Under the pieces are notes generated by a model that had not been told where the DNA came from, made no database searches, and saw only the letters and a program-made list of their open reading frames with translations. A stretch of DNA of 64,000 nucleotides from positions 88,863-152,862 of the forward strand of contig CACZDM010000004.1 of the NCBI GenBank assembly GCA_902779915.1, given 5' to 3'. A program made the position numbers and the translations under genes. The DNA is from Oscillospiraceae bacterium. Lineage in GTDB: Bacteria > Bacillota > Clostridia > Oscillospirales > Ruminococcaceae. Below are positions 43,176 through 51,986 of the stretch, piece after piece; position 1 is the first letter of the stretch, and every line of letters begins with the position of its first letter.

Positions 43176-45802
43176 TTTAAATCCTCAATGCTCCTGTTGG
43201 TTTTTTCCAGTTTTTGCTTTATTTTCCGAAGCTTTTCACGCTCTTTTTCAACAACCTGCTTTGGCGCTTTGTTGATAAAATTCTGATTCGACAGCTTTTT
43301 TTCAAAAATATCGAGCTCTTTTTCACAAAAATCTTTTTCTTTCAAAAGTCTCTCTATTTCTTTATTTTTGTCTATTAAATCATCAAGAGGCAAGAATATT
43401 CTAGCAGAATCAGTCACAACCTGAACACATTTTTGCGCCAACTCAGAATCTAAATGATCAATAATTTCAATATTCTCACAGCAAGCCAACTTTTTAAAAA
43501 ATAACGAACAATTTTTAAACACATCAACAAATTTAGTTTCAATATATGCATTAGATTTTCTGGAATTAGCAACACGCATTTTCGATCGAATATTTCTGAT
43601 GCTTTTTATCGAATCAATCACTTTTTCGAATTTATCACTCTCGAGTTCAAAATTTAAGTCTTCACTGCATTTGGGCCAGTCAGAAATCATTATGGATTCA
43701 CCCGCATTAGAAATGGCAGAATATATTTCTTCTGTGATAAATGGCATAAACGGATGCAAAAGCTTTAAAGATATATTTAACACATAAACTAAAATTTTTT
43801 GAACATTTAGAGAATTTTCATCTTTTTTTAGCAACCGCGTTTTAGACAATTCTATATACCAATCACAAAAAATATCCCATATAAAATCATATATTTTTTG
43901 CGATGCGATAGAAATCTCAAACTTTTCTATATTTTGCGTCATTTCCTTAATTAGTATGTTGGCCTTATTTAAAACCCACTTATCCTCCAACTCAAGCCGC
44001 TTTGGCAAAGTCAACAAATCAGCCCCAAAGTCAATGTTCATCAAAACAAACCTGCTGGCGTTCCAAAGTTTATTTGCAAAATTTCTCGCTGCAATGACTT
44101 TTTCTTCACTATATCGCAAATCATTGCCAGCATTTGTCCCATTTGCGAGCATAAATCGAAGTGCATCCGCGCCATATTTGTCAATAATTTCCAACGGATC
44201 TATTCCATTTCCCAAAGATTTAGACATTTTTCGCCCTTGTTGGTCTCGAACTAGTCCGTGGATAAAAACATGCTTAAATGGAATATTTTTAGTGTTTTCA
44301 AGTGCCGAAAAAATCATCCGAGCAACCCAAAAAAATATTATATCATAGCCCGTGACCAAAGTATCGGTGGGATAAAAATATTTATAATCATCAGTCTCAT
44401 CAGGCCAACCAAGCGTTGAATATGGCCACAAAGCCGAAGAAAACCATGTATCTAGAGTATCTTCGTCTTGAGTCAAATTTTTACCACAACATTTCGGACA
44501 GGAATCCGGATCTGCCTTGGAAACAATAATCTCACCGCAACTTTGACAATACCAAGCCGGTATGCGATGACCCCACCATATCTGCCGCGATATACACCAG
44601 TCTTTGATATTTTCCATCCAGTTAAAATATATTTTATCAAATCGATTTGGTATGAAAACTATCTCTTTATTTCGAACAACATCAATTGCAGCTTTAGAAA
44701 GTTTATCCATCCTAACAAACCATTGTTTGGAAATTTTCGGCTCAACAATCTCCCCGCATCTGTAACAATGTCCAACGTTGTGTGAATGTGGCTCAACTTT
44801 GATCAAAAGCCCTAACTCCTTGAGCCGGTCAACAATTTTTTTGCGAGCCTCAAACCTCTCCATTCCAGCATAGTCCCCGCCATTTTCGTTAATGTGCGCG
44901 TCGTCAGTGAAGACGTTTATGGGCTCTAAAGAATGCCTCAAACCAACTTCAAAATCATTAGGATCGTGGGCAGGGGTTATTTTAACGGCGCCCGTTCCAA
45001 ATTCCGAGTCAACATATTCATCTGAAATTATTGGAATCTTTTTATTAATTATTGGTAATATTACATTTTTTCCAACAAATTTCTGATATCTTTGATCATC
45101 AGGATTAACCGCAACAGCGACGTCCCCAAGAAGCGTTTCCGGCCTGGTTGTCGCGATTTCAATCCAACCATCACCCTCATCAAAAGGATATTTGATATAC
45201 CAAAAAGATCCGTCTTCAAGATCATGCTCAACCTCCAAATCCGATATAGACGTTTTGCACTTTGGACACCAATTTATGATCCTTTCTCCGCGATATATCA
45301 GTCCATCATTATATAATCTAACGAAAAATTCTCTAACAGCTCTGGAAAGTCCCGCATCCATCGTAAATCTTTCTCTGGTCCAGTCACACGAAGAACCGAG
45401 TTTTTTTAGCTGATCAACAATCCTGCTGCCATATTCGTTCTTCCATTGCCAAGCCCTGTCCAAAAATTTTTCACGGCCAATTTGCTCTTTGCTAAGGCCC
45501 TCCTGCCTCAATTTTTCAACAACCTTAGCCTCTGTCGCAATCGCCGAGTGATCTGTTCCAGGGAGCCACAGCGTTTCATACCCCTGCATCCTCTTAAACC
45601 GAATCAATATGTCCTGAATGGTCTCATCCAGCGCGTGCCCCATGTGCAACTTTCCCGTGACATTCGGCGGCGGAATCACAATTGTATATGGACGTTTATC
45701 ATAATTTGGAATAGCTCTAAAATATCCACCTTCATTCCACTTTTTATATATCCTATCTTCAAAATTTTCCGGGCTATAAACCTTGCCAATGTCTTTTTGC
45801 AT
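43172..45802 (-). CDS. valS: valyl-tRNA synthetase
   Basis: 876 aa class I synthetase. The HIGH motif is in PPPNVTGKLHMGHALD (about 41-56) and the KMSKS motif in QGRKMSKSLGNGIDP. The CP1 editing domain lies between them and includes a GTGAVKITPAHDPNDFEV stretch. Zinc-type Cys pairs are at CYRCGEIVEPK and CQSCGEIIVSK/CPKC. The C-terminal coiled coil (about 810-876) is present. It loads Val on tRNA-Val. It lies 41 nt after rqcH. Confidence 0.96.
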   Translation of the reverse strand: MQKDIGKVYSPENFEDRIYKKWNEGGYFRAIPNYDKRPYTIVIPPPNVTGKLHMGHALDETIQDILIRFKRMQGYETLWLPGTDHSAIATEAKVVEKLRQEGLSKEQIGREKFLDRAWQWKNEYGSRIVDQLKKLGSSCDWTRERFTMDAGLSRAVREFFVRLYNDGLIYRGERIINWCPKCKTSISDLEVEHDLEDGSFWYIKYPFDEGDGWIEIATTRPETLLGDVAVAVNPDDQRYQKFVGKNVILPIINKKIPIISDEYVDSEFGTGAVKITPAHDPNDFEVGLRHSLEPINVFTDDAHINENGGDYAGMERFEARKKIVDRLKELGLLIKVEPHSHNVGHCYRCGEIVEPKISKQWFVRMDKLSKAAIDVVRNKEIVFIPNRFDKIYFNWMENIKDWCISRQIWWGHRIPAWYCQSCGEIIVSKADPDSCPKCCGKNLTQDEDTLDTWFSSALWPYSTLGWPDETDDYKYFYPTDTLVTGYDIIFFWVARMIFSALENTKNIPFKHVFIHGLVRDQQGRKMSKSLGNGIDPLEIIDKYGADALRFMLANGTNAGNDLRYSEEKVIAARNFANKLWNASRFVLMNIDFGADLLTLPKRLELEDKWVLNKANILIKEMTQNIEKFEISIASQKIYDFIWDIFCDWYIELSKTRLLKKDENSLNVQKILVYVLNISLKLLHPFMPFITEEIYSAISNAGESIMISDWPKCSEDLNFELESDKFEKVIDSIKSIRNIRSKMRVANSRKSNAYIETKFVDVFKNCSLFFKKLACCENIEIIDHLDSELAQKCVQVVTDSARIFLPLDDLIDKNKEIERLLKEKDFCEKELDIFEKKLSNQNFINKAPKQVVEKEREKLRKIKQKLEKTNRSIEDLK

Positions 45803-45843
45803 ATTTTAATTCACCTTGCCTATCCTAAATTTTTTAGTATATT

Positions 45844-47610
45844 TTAGCCATCAATCAACAATTTTTCAACCAATTCAGAATCGGGATCAACAAAAACAGT
45901 TTTATATTTCTCAAAAATAACCATTCCGGGCTTCGCTCCATTGGGTTTATGAACATTTTTTATGGGCGTGTAGTCAACAGGAATCTTGGATCCGCCGCGC
46001 CCTTTGCTGTTATACGCAGCTATGATTGCAGCTTCCTCCAAGGTTTTTTCCGAAACCAAACGTCCAGCCGAAAATATGACAACGTGAGAACCGTGAATAT
46101 TGTGAGTATGCAGCCAAATGTCATTTTTATCAGCTTTCTTTGTTGTTAAATAATCGTTTTGTTTGTTATTTTTTCCACATAAAATAATAAATCCATCTGA
46201 AGACATAAATTTTAGGGGCTTGAATTTTTTACTTTTAGTCTTATTTTTTTTTAAATCCAGCCCCCTGCCCGACTCTTTCAAATAATAATTCTCCTGATTA
46301 AGCTCCCGAACGATTTCGCCAAGCTCATCCTCGTTAGATGACCTATAAACCAAGTCCAATTCGCTCTCAAGAAATTCCAACTCGTTTCTAGAATTTTCAA
46401 TTAACTCTTTAAGTTTTTTTTGAGCGCTTTTAGCTTTTTTATAAATTTTATAATATTTTTGTATGTTTTGAACAGGGGTTTTCTCAGGATCTATCTTTAG
46501 TTTGACAGGCTTGTTTGAATCATAAAAATTTTCAACTTCAATGACTTTTTGTCCTCTGTGTATGTTATTAATGTTTGCGCTCAACAAATCCCCATATTTT
46601 TTATACTCATCCTTATTGCTGACGCTAAAAAGCTCTTTAACGCGAACACTCAGGGTTTTTTCAATTCTTTGTATCTTATTTTCGAGATATCGAATTATAT
46701 TAGATGAGCGTTGACTTATTTTTTGAATATAATCCCTTTGTGAATAGAAAAAATCCAAAAGTTCGCTGGGGCTTTTAAAAAATTTTTTACTATAAAACTT
46801 TCCATATTGAGTTATGTCGATAAATGAAAATTCTTTAGGCATATTTTTTTCAATTAGCGCAACATATTTGAATTCATTCGATTTTATTAGATTGATTAAT
46901 TTTCTAATCCTGTCAAAAATAGCCGTCTTATCTAATATATCAAAACTTTCAACAAATTTTTCTTGCATATTCAAAGAAAGCTCTCTCGAGATGAGTGGAG
47001 AAATGCCTTCAATCGTTAAAAGCAACGCTTTGTCCAAAAAACAGCCCTTGGTTTCACACACTTTGCCAACAATATGCGCTGGGTCATTTTCCAAAATGTT
47101 CAGCTTAGTCTTTGAAGGAACCGATTCATACTTGATTTTTGGAAGGACCTGCCGAACTCTCGACATGCTCTCGCTAACCCTTTTTATCGCATCAACTATC
47201 ACGCCGTTTTTTTTATCATATAGTATAATATTGCTGTGTCTTCCCATTATTTCAACCGAAAGCACATAATTTTCAACATCACCTATCTCACTTTTTGTCT
47301 CAAATTCCAAACTAACAACTCGATCAAGGCCGGATTGAAAAACGGAATTCAAACGCCCATTTCCCAAACGTTTCCGAAGCAACAAGCAAAACATTGGCGG
47401 ATTTTGAGGATTTTTTAGGGCCTTTTGAGTCAAGTGAATTCTGGCGCAAGCTGAATCAGCGCAAATCAACAATTTAACATTTTTCCTGGGATTTCTCAAA
47501 AATATCACAATTTCATGCGGCAGTGGTTGATATATTCTGTCTATCCTACTGCCAATATAATCACACAATTCGTTTTTTATCGATCTCAAAAATATTCCAT
47601 CTAATGCCAT
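45844..47610 (-). CDS. rqcH: RqcH/Rqc2 (NFACT) ribosome quality control protein
   Basis: 588 aa. The NFACT-N domain starts MALDGIFLRSIKNEL. The central coiled coil (about 290-440) and NFACT-R (about 465-570, with DIWLHTHNIHGSHVVI) follow. RqcH binds obstructed 50S subunits and directs C-terminal alanine tailing of stalled peptides. It was formerly called a fibronectin-binding protein. Its start overlaps the preceding nif3-like gene by 10 nt. Confidence 0.93.
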   Translation of the reverse strand: MALDGIFLRSIKNELCDYIGSRIDRIYQPLPHEIVIFLRNPRKNVKLLICADSACARIHLTQKALKNPQNPPMFCLLLRKRLGNGRLNSVFQSGLDRVVSLEFETKSEIGDVENYVLSVEIMGRHSNIILYDKKNGVIVDAIKRVSESMSRVRQVLPKIKYESVPSKTKLNILENDPAHIVGKVCETKGCFLDKALLLTIEGISPLISRELSLNMQEKFVESFDILDKTAIFDRIRKLINLIKSNEFKYVALIEKNMPKEFSFIDITQYGKFYSKKFFKSPSELLDFFYSQRDYIQKISQRSSNIIRYLENKIQRIEKTLSVRVKELFSVSNKDEYKKYGDLLSANINNIHRGQKVIEVENFYDSNKPVKLKIDPEKTPVQNIQKYYKIYKKAKSAQKKLKELIENSRNELEFLESELDLVYRSSNEDELGEIVRELNQENYYLKESGRGLDLKKNKTKSKKFKPLKFMSSDGFIILCGKNNKQNDYLTTKKADKNDIWLHTHNIHGSHVVIFSAGRLVSEKTLEEAAIIAAYNSKGRGGSKIPVDYTPIKNVHKPNGAKPGMVIFEKYKTVFVDPDSELVEKLLIDG

Positions 47611-48389
47611 GTTTTTTCACCACAACAATAAAAAACAGGATTTTTTTGACTTGCAACAATAAAATTAACATTATTCTTAAATTTATCTCTCAAAACATCT
47701 CGCAGCCCGTTGCAAACCAATCTTTCAGTCCCAAAGTGCCCCGCGTCAACAAAACAAAAATCCGCCTCAGCCGCATCAAGCAATATGTGGTGTTTGGATT
47801 CGCCGGTAATGAAAGCGTCCGCACCAGCAGCCCGAGCCTCTTTCCACGCAAATTCGCCAGCTCCGCCCAAAACCGCAACATTTTTAATATAGCCACAACA
47901 ATTAGTCGCTCTGACGGGAATTTTCAATTTTTGCGAAACATATTTGACAAAGCACTCACAATTTAATTTTTCACTCAAACAGCCAATTCTCAAATAATCA
48001 GAAAAACCATCAAGAGCCTCAACATTTTTCAACTCCAACGCCTTTGCCAAACAATCGTTAACTCCCCCAACCGCCTTGTCTAAATTGGTGTGTGCGCAGA
48101 TAACGGACATTTTTGAAGCTATCACCTCGCAAGCTAAATCCCCAAAGCCAATCCTTTTCAAAGGCTCAAATATCACGGGATGATGGGTTATTATGAGGTC
48201 AGCGCCCATCTTCTTAGCCTGCTCTAAAACCGATTGAGTTAAATCCAAAGAAATCAAAACATTTTCAACTCTAGCGCCCATATCGCCAATCAAAAGGCCA
48301 GAATTGTCAAATTCTTCAGCCAAGTCAAAAGAAGCAAAATTGTCTATATAGTCAAAAATATCAGAAACTAAAATTTTAATCACTTCCAT
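47601..48389 (-). CDS. Nif3-like dinuclear metal centre protein
   Basis: 262 aa. It has EEFDNSGLLIGD near the start, ITHHPVIFEPLK with the metal-binding HH pair (about 72-83), AHTNLDKAVGGVND, and the C-terminal DAGHFGTERLVCNGL. Homologues form hexamers with two metals and may act as GTP cyclohydrolase I type 2 or in metal handling; the role is unsettled. It overlaps trmK and rqcH by 10 nt each. The trmK-nif3 pair is a typical Gram-positive arrangement. Confidence 0.92.
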   Translation of the reverse strand: MEVIKILVSDIFDYIDNFASFDLAEEFDNSGLLIGDMGARVENVLISLDLTQSVLEQAKKMGADLIITHHPVIFEPLKRIGFGDLACEVIASKMSVICAHTNLDKAVGGVNDCLAKALELKNVEALDGFSDYLRIGCLSEKLNCECFVKYVSQKLKIPVRATNCCGYIKNVAVLGGAGEFAWKEARAAGADAFITGESKHHILLDAAEADFCFVDAGHFGTERLVCNGLRDVLRDKFKNNVNFIVASQKNPVFYCCGEKTWH

Positions 48390-49069
48390 TTGGATAATAT
48401 TTTACACGCTCTTTCATATTTTTCAATTTTTTCCTCGTTCGAATTTGAAATGCAAAGCCCTTTCAAAATTTTGCTATATTTTTTATACTGACGCCTTAAA
48501 AATTCAACAGAATAAGCATTATCTGACTCAGCAAGCTTTCCAACAACACTTTCCTCCAAACTCAATCTTCTCGGCCGCCCACAATATCTAGCATTAACAA
48601 CACAATATGTTTTATTAAATTCAACAACCGGAACTTCATTTTCAATTTCATACCCGTTTAAACACAAATTTTCTCGAAGTTGCGTCAAAAACGTCTGCGG
48701 CTGGAGGATTAAATTTTTATCTTTGTCTTTAAGCCAGTCTTGCTTTAAAATAATTCGCTCAATCAATTTTCCCCCCATTCCCGATATAATCACGTCGTCA
48801 ACATCATGCGGAACATCACAAAGCCCGTCTGTTAAAATCAATTTTATTCTATCTAGCAGATTATATTTTGCAACATTAATTTTAGCTCGATTTAGCGGCT
48901 TATTTCTAACATCAGTCGCATATACACGCCTGCATCCATTCATTGCCAAAAATATTGAAAGATATGCATGATCACAGCCAACGTCCACAGCCACTTGCCC
49001 GCAAACCAAGCTCGCAACGGCTTTTAGCCTATCAGATAAAGAAGGCAATTTTTTCAAACCAGCTCCCAT
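48380..49069 (-). CDS. trmK: tRNA (adenine-22-N1)-methyltransferase
   Basis: 229 aa. The Rossmann methyltransferase shows SDRLKAVASLV, VAVDVGCDHAYLSIFLA (SAM motif I), VYATDVRNKPLNRA and DVIISGMGGKLIERI. It methylates N1 of A22 in tRNA. The promoter at 49104-49132 lies over the longer reading frame's upstream Met, so translation must begin at ATG 49069, adjacent to AGGGGGG, or at TTG 49057 after GGGAG. The start is therefore uncertain by a few codons. Confidence 0.9.
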   Translation of the reverse strand: MGAGLKKLPSLSDRLKAVASLVCGQVAVDVGCDHAYLSIFLAMNGCRRVYATDVRNKPLNRAKINVAKYNLLDRIKLILTDGLCDVPHDVDDVIISGMGGKLIERIILKQDWLKDKDKNLILQPQTFLTQLRENLCLNGYEIENEVPVVEFNKTYCVVNARYCGRPRRLSLEESVVGKLAESDNAYSVEFLRRQYKKYSKILKGLCISNSNEEKIEKYERACKILSKWK

Positions 49070-49103
49070 CCCCCCTAACCAATTCAAAATCAAGACGCCA
49101 ATA

Positions 49104-49132
49104 ATTATAGCATATTTCAGCGCAATAAACAA
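49104..49132 (-). promoter_or_regulatory. promoter of trmK-nif3-rqcH-valS-folC
   Basis: On the minus strand TTGTTT (49127-49132), 17-nt spacer, TATAAT (49104-49109). It decides that trmK cannot start at 49135. Confidence 0.6.
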
Positions 49133-49285
49133 CAAAATTACAAAAAATAATTTTCATATACATATACAAATAATAGCTTCCAAATCATGTGATTTTTGTG
49201 TAAAATGACATTTTTCAAATGCACATCAACCCTAATTTAACCGCAACAATTCAACAACCAGCCGTTTTAGACGCATAACGTGCGC

Positions 49286-49314
49286 TTGATTTTTTGATTT
49301 AACCACTGTATACT
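49286..49314 (+). promoter_or_regulatory. promoter of cca
   Basis: TTGATT (49286-49291), 17-nt spacer, TATACT (49309-49314). The gap 49133-49285 between the two divergent promoters shows nothing else. Confidence 0.6.
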
Positions 49315-49380
49315 GTTATCTTGAGTATAATTTAAATTAAATGACAACATCCATAAATATAAAAGAGGTTTCTAAATATT

Positions 49381-50637
49381 ATGACATTTTTGAAATTGCC
49401 CAAACCCGTCCTGTTTATTATTAAAACTTTAGAAAAAAACAATTTTGAAGCCTACGTTGTCGGAGGATGCGTTAGGGATTATCTGCTCGGAATCAAGCCA
49501 AAAGACTGGGATATTTGCACAAATGCGACCCCAACTCAAATTAAGAAAATTTTTTATAATTTCAATATTATCGAAACAGGAATAAAATTTGGGACTATGT
49601 CGATTATTATAGACAAAAAATCATTTGAAATCACCACATACAGAAGAGATTTAGAATATGCTAATCACAGAAAGCCCAGCAAAACGCTCTTCATAAACAA
49701 TTTAAAAGAAGACCTAAAAAGACGAGATTTCACAATAAACGCCATGGCATACAATGATAAATTTGGGATTGTTGACCATTTTAACGGAATAAGTCATATA
49801 AAGTCTAAAACCATCTGCTGCGTTGGCAATCCTTCCGAAAAATTTCAAGAAGACGCACTGAGAATCATGAGAGGGATTCGCTTTTGCTCAATTTACGGAT
49901 TTGATATTGACAAAAAAACCCGAAATGCCATGTTTAAAAACAGTCATTTATTAAATTTTTTATCAACCGAAAGAATATCGTCTGAGTTTTTAAAAACATT
50001 ACAAGGAAAATATTTGTCAAACGCTTTCAAATATTTTAAAAATATTCTGGTTATAATAATGCCAGAACTTAAATCTTTAACACGCATTCAGTGGAAATTA
50101 ACTGAAAAATATATATCACAATGCGAAAATTTACTTCAATTAAGACTTGCCCTTCTTTTTAAATTCAGCTATTTTAACAATTTTCAACAAAATAATGATT
50201 ATATTTTTTTTAAATTATCAAACAATCTCATAATACCAAAAAAATATACAAACCCGGTTGAAAAAATAATAAAAAATCAAAACATGCCCATGCCGTCGAA
50301 TATAAAAGAAACATGTCACGTTTTACTAAAAATTGATCCAAACACCTATTCAATGATACTAAAATTTAAAAAAGCATGCGCAATAAATTCAAAAAATCAC
50401 ATCAAAAAAATATTAAAAGCACAAAATTTATTAGATATAGTAATAAAAAACAATATCTGTTATTCAAAAAAGCAACTGAAGATTAATGGAGAAGATCTAA
50501 TAAAAATCGGATATAAACAGGGGCCAGCAATTGGCCAAGCCCTGAACAAAATTTTGAATGAAATCATATCAAAAAATCTAAAAAACGATAAAGATGTCCT
50601 AATCGAATTTGCAAAAAAGATAAATAATAATGACTAG
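49381..50637 (+). CDS. cca: CCA tRNA nucleotidyltransferase
   Basis: 418 aa class II nucleotidyltransferase. It has YVVGGCVRDYLLGIKPKDWDIC with GGxVRD and the metal Asp pair DxD (about 23-45), then TYRRDLEYANHRKP, DLKRRDFTINAMAYN and EDALRIMRGIRFC. It adds or repairs the CCA end of tRNAs. The C-terminal half is rich in Asn, Lys and Ile with very AT-rich codons, more so than its neighbours. AGAGG lies about 11 nt before the ATG. Its end overlaps the end of tadA by 4 nt. Confidence 0.93.
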   Translation: MTFLKLPKPVLFIIKTLEKNNFEAYVVGGCVRDYLLGIKPKDWDICTNATPTQIKKIFYNFNIIETGIKFGTMSIIIDKKSFEITTYRRDLEYANHRKPSKTLFINNLKEDLKRRDFTINAMAYNDKFGIVDHFNGISHIKSKTICCVGNPSEKFQEDALRIMRGIRFCSIYGFDIDKKTRNAMFKNSHLLNFLSTERISSEFLKTLQGKYLSNAFKYFKNILVIIMPELKSLTRIQWKLTEKYISQCENLLQLRLALLFKFSYFNNFQQNNDYIFFKLSNNLIIPKKYTNPVEKIIKNQNMPMPSNIKETCHVLLKIDPNTYSMILKFKKACAINSKNHIKKILKAQNLLDIVIKNNICYSKKQLKINGEDLIKIGYKQGPAIGQALNKILNEIISKNLKNDKDVLIEFAKKINNND

Positions 50638-51089
50638 GCTCGACTTTTTCTCAATTTGTCAAAAAAATCAGACAAAAGTTTTGAACATTCTTCTCCACAC
50701 ACACCTGAAACCACCTCAGGCTTATGGTTGTATGGCAATTTTGAAAGATCAACCAAAGACCCAAACGATCCAGCTTTGGGGTCAAAAGCGCCAAAAACAA
50801 CCCTCTCAATCCTGGAATTTATTATCGCTCCAGCACACATAGCGCATGGCTCTAGTGTGACATATAATGTTGAATTCAAGAGCCGCCAACGATCAAGTGT
50901 TTCACACGCAGCGTTTATTGCAACAATCTCAGCATGAGCAAGAGAATTATTTAAACGCTCACGTTTATTAAACCCTGTCGAAATTATATCACCATCGCTA
51001 ACTATAATTGCCCCAACAGGCACCTCGCCCATCTTTGCAGCAAACTCAGCCTGAGCAATTGCCGCTTTCATATATTTCTCGTCATCCAA
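50634..51089 (-). CDS. tadA: tRNA-specific adenosine deaminase
   Basis: 151 aa. The zinc and catalytic motifs are HAEIVAIN (HAE, about 52-54) and PCAMCAGAI (PCxxC, about 81-85). It deaminates A34 of tRNA-Arg(ACG) to inosine. It starts at TTG after a TGGTGG-type site. It is convergent with cca and overlaps it by 4 nt at the 3' ends. Confidence 0.93.
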   Translation of the reverse strand: MDDEKYMKAAIAQAEFAAKMGEVPVGAIIVSDGDIISTGFNKRERLNNSLAHAEIVAINAACETLDRWRLLNSTLYVTLEPCAMCAGAIINSRIERVVFGAFDPKAGSFGSLVDLSKLPYNHKPEVVSGVCGEECSKLLSDFFDKLRKSRA

Positions 51090-51177
51090 AATTATATACC
51101 ACCAAATTTAAAAATAATCATTGTATATAAAAATATCAAAAAATAAAACAATCACAAATAATCAAATATGTCGAATT

Positions 51178-51957
51178 TTAAAGATCTATTTTATATAAAT
51201 TAAAAGCGTTTTTCCTGGTCATATCGACAAATTCCTGCGGCAACATACCTTTTATTTGCGCAATTTTGCTGGCGACAAAAACAAGCATCCTAGAATCACA
51301 GCGACTTCCCCTGAAAGGCTCCGGCGCCATGTATGGACAATCAGTCTCGATAACAATCCTGTCATTTGGAACAACTTTGGCCGCTTCAGCAGCTTTTTTC
51401 GCGTTTTTAAAGGTGACAATCCCCGTAAATCCAATGTTCCACCCCATCTCAACATATTTGCACGCAACCTGTGGGCTCCCGGAAAAACAGTGGATCACGC
51501 CGCTAACCTTTGGAAAATTTTTCAAAACAGCCACAGTATCTTCGACCGCATCTCGGCTGTGTATGATGACAGGAACTTCAAGCGACTGCGCAAGTTCAAG
51601 CTGCTTTTCAAAAGCATCAAGCTGTCCAGACCTGGAAAAATCAGGAAAATGATAGTCCAGTCCTATCTCGCCAATCGCAACAACTTTGTCTAATTTAGCC
51701 AAATTTTCAATCTGATCAAGCCAATCATTAGGCAAATCGTCAACACACGTTGGGTGCACCCCAACAGAACAATAGATAAAATCATATTCGCTCGCCAATT
51801 TCACTGAAGCCTTCGAACTCTCCAAATCGGCGCCAACATTGCATATGTTCGAAACCCCAGCGTCATTCATAGACGACAAAATCTGTTCCCTTTCTCCATC
51901 AAATTTAGCATCGTCATAATGAGCATGAGTGTCAAAAATTCCAGATAATTTGTTCAT
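51178..51957 (-). CDS. TatD family metal-dependent hydrolase
   Basis: 259 aa TIM-barrel. Metal ligands are DTHAHYDD (about 9-16), the Glu in AIGEIGLDYHF, IHSRDAVEDT, IHCFSGS and ETDCPYMAP. TatD proteins are 3'-5' DNases or quality-control nucleases. It follows metG by 29 nt, the usual partner in Firmicutes, and starts after AAGGAG. Confidence 0.93.
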   Translation of the reverse strand: MNKLSGIFDTHAHYDDAKFDGEREQILSSMNDAGVSNICNVGADLESSKASVKLASEYDFIYCSVGVHPTCVDDLPNDWLDQIENLAKLDKVVAIGEIGLDYHFPDFSRSGQLDAFEKQLELAQSLEVPVIIHSRDAVEDTVAVLKNFPKVSGVIHCFSGSPQVACKYVEMGWNIGFTGIVTFKNAKKAAEAAKVVPNDRIVIETDCPYMAPEPFRGSRCDSRMLVFVASKIAQIKGMLPQEFVDMTRKNAFNLYKIDL

Positions 51958-51986
51958 ATATTCAACGCTCCTTTGAAAATTTTCGA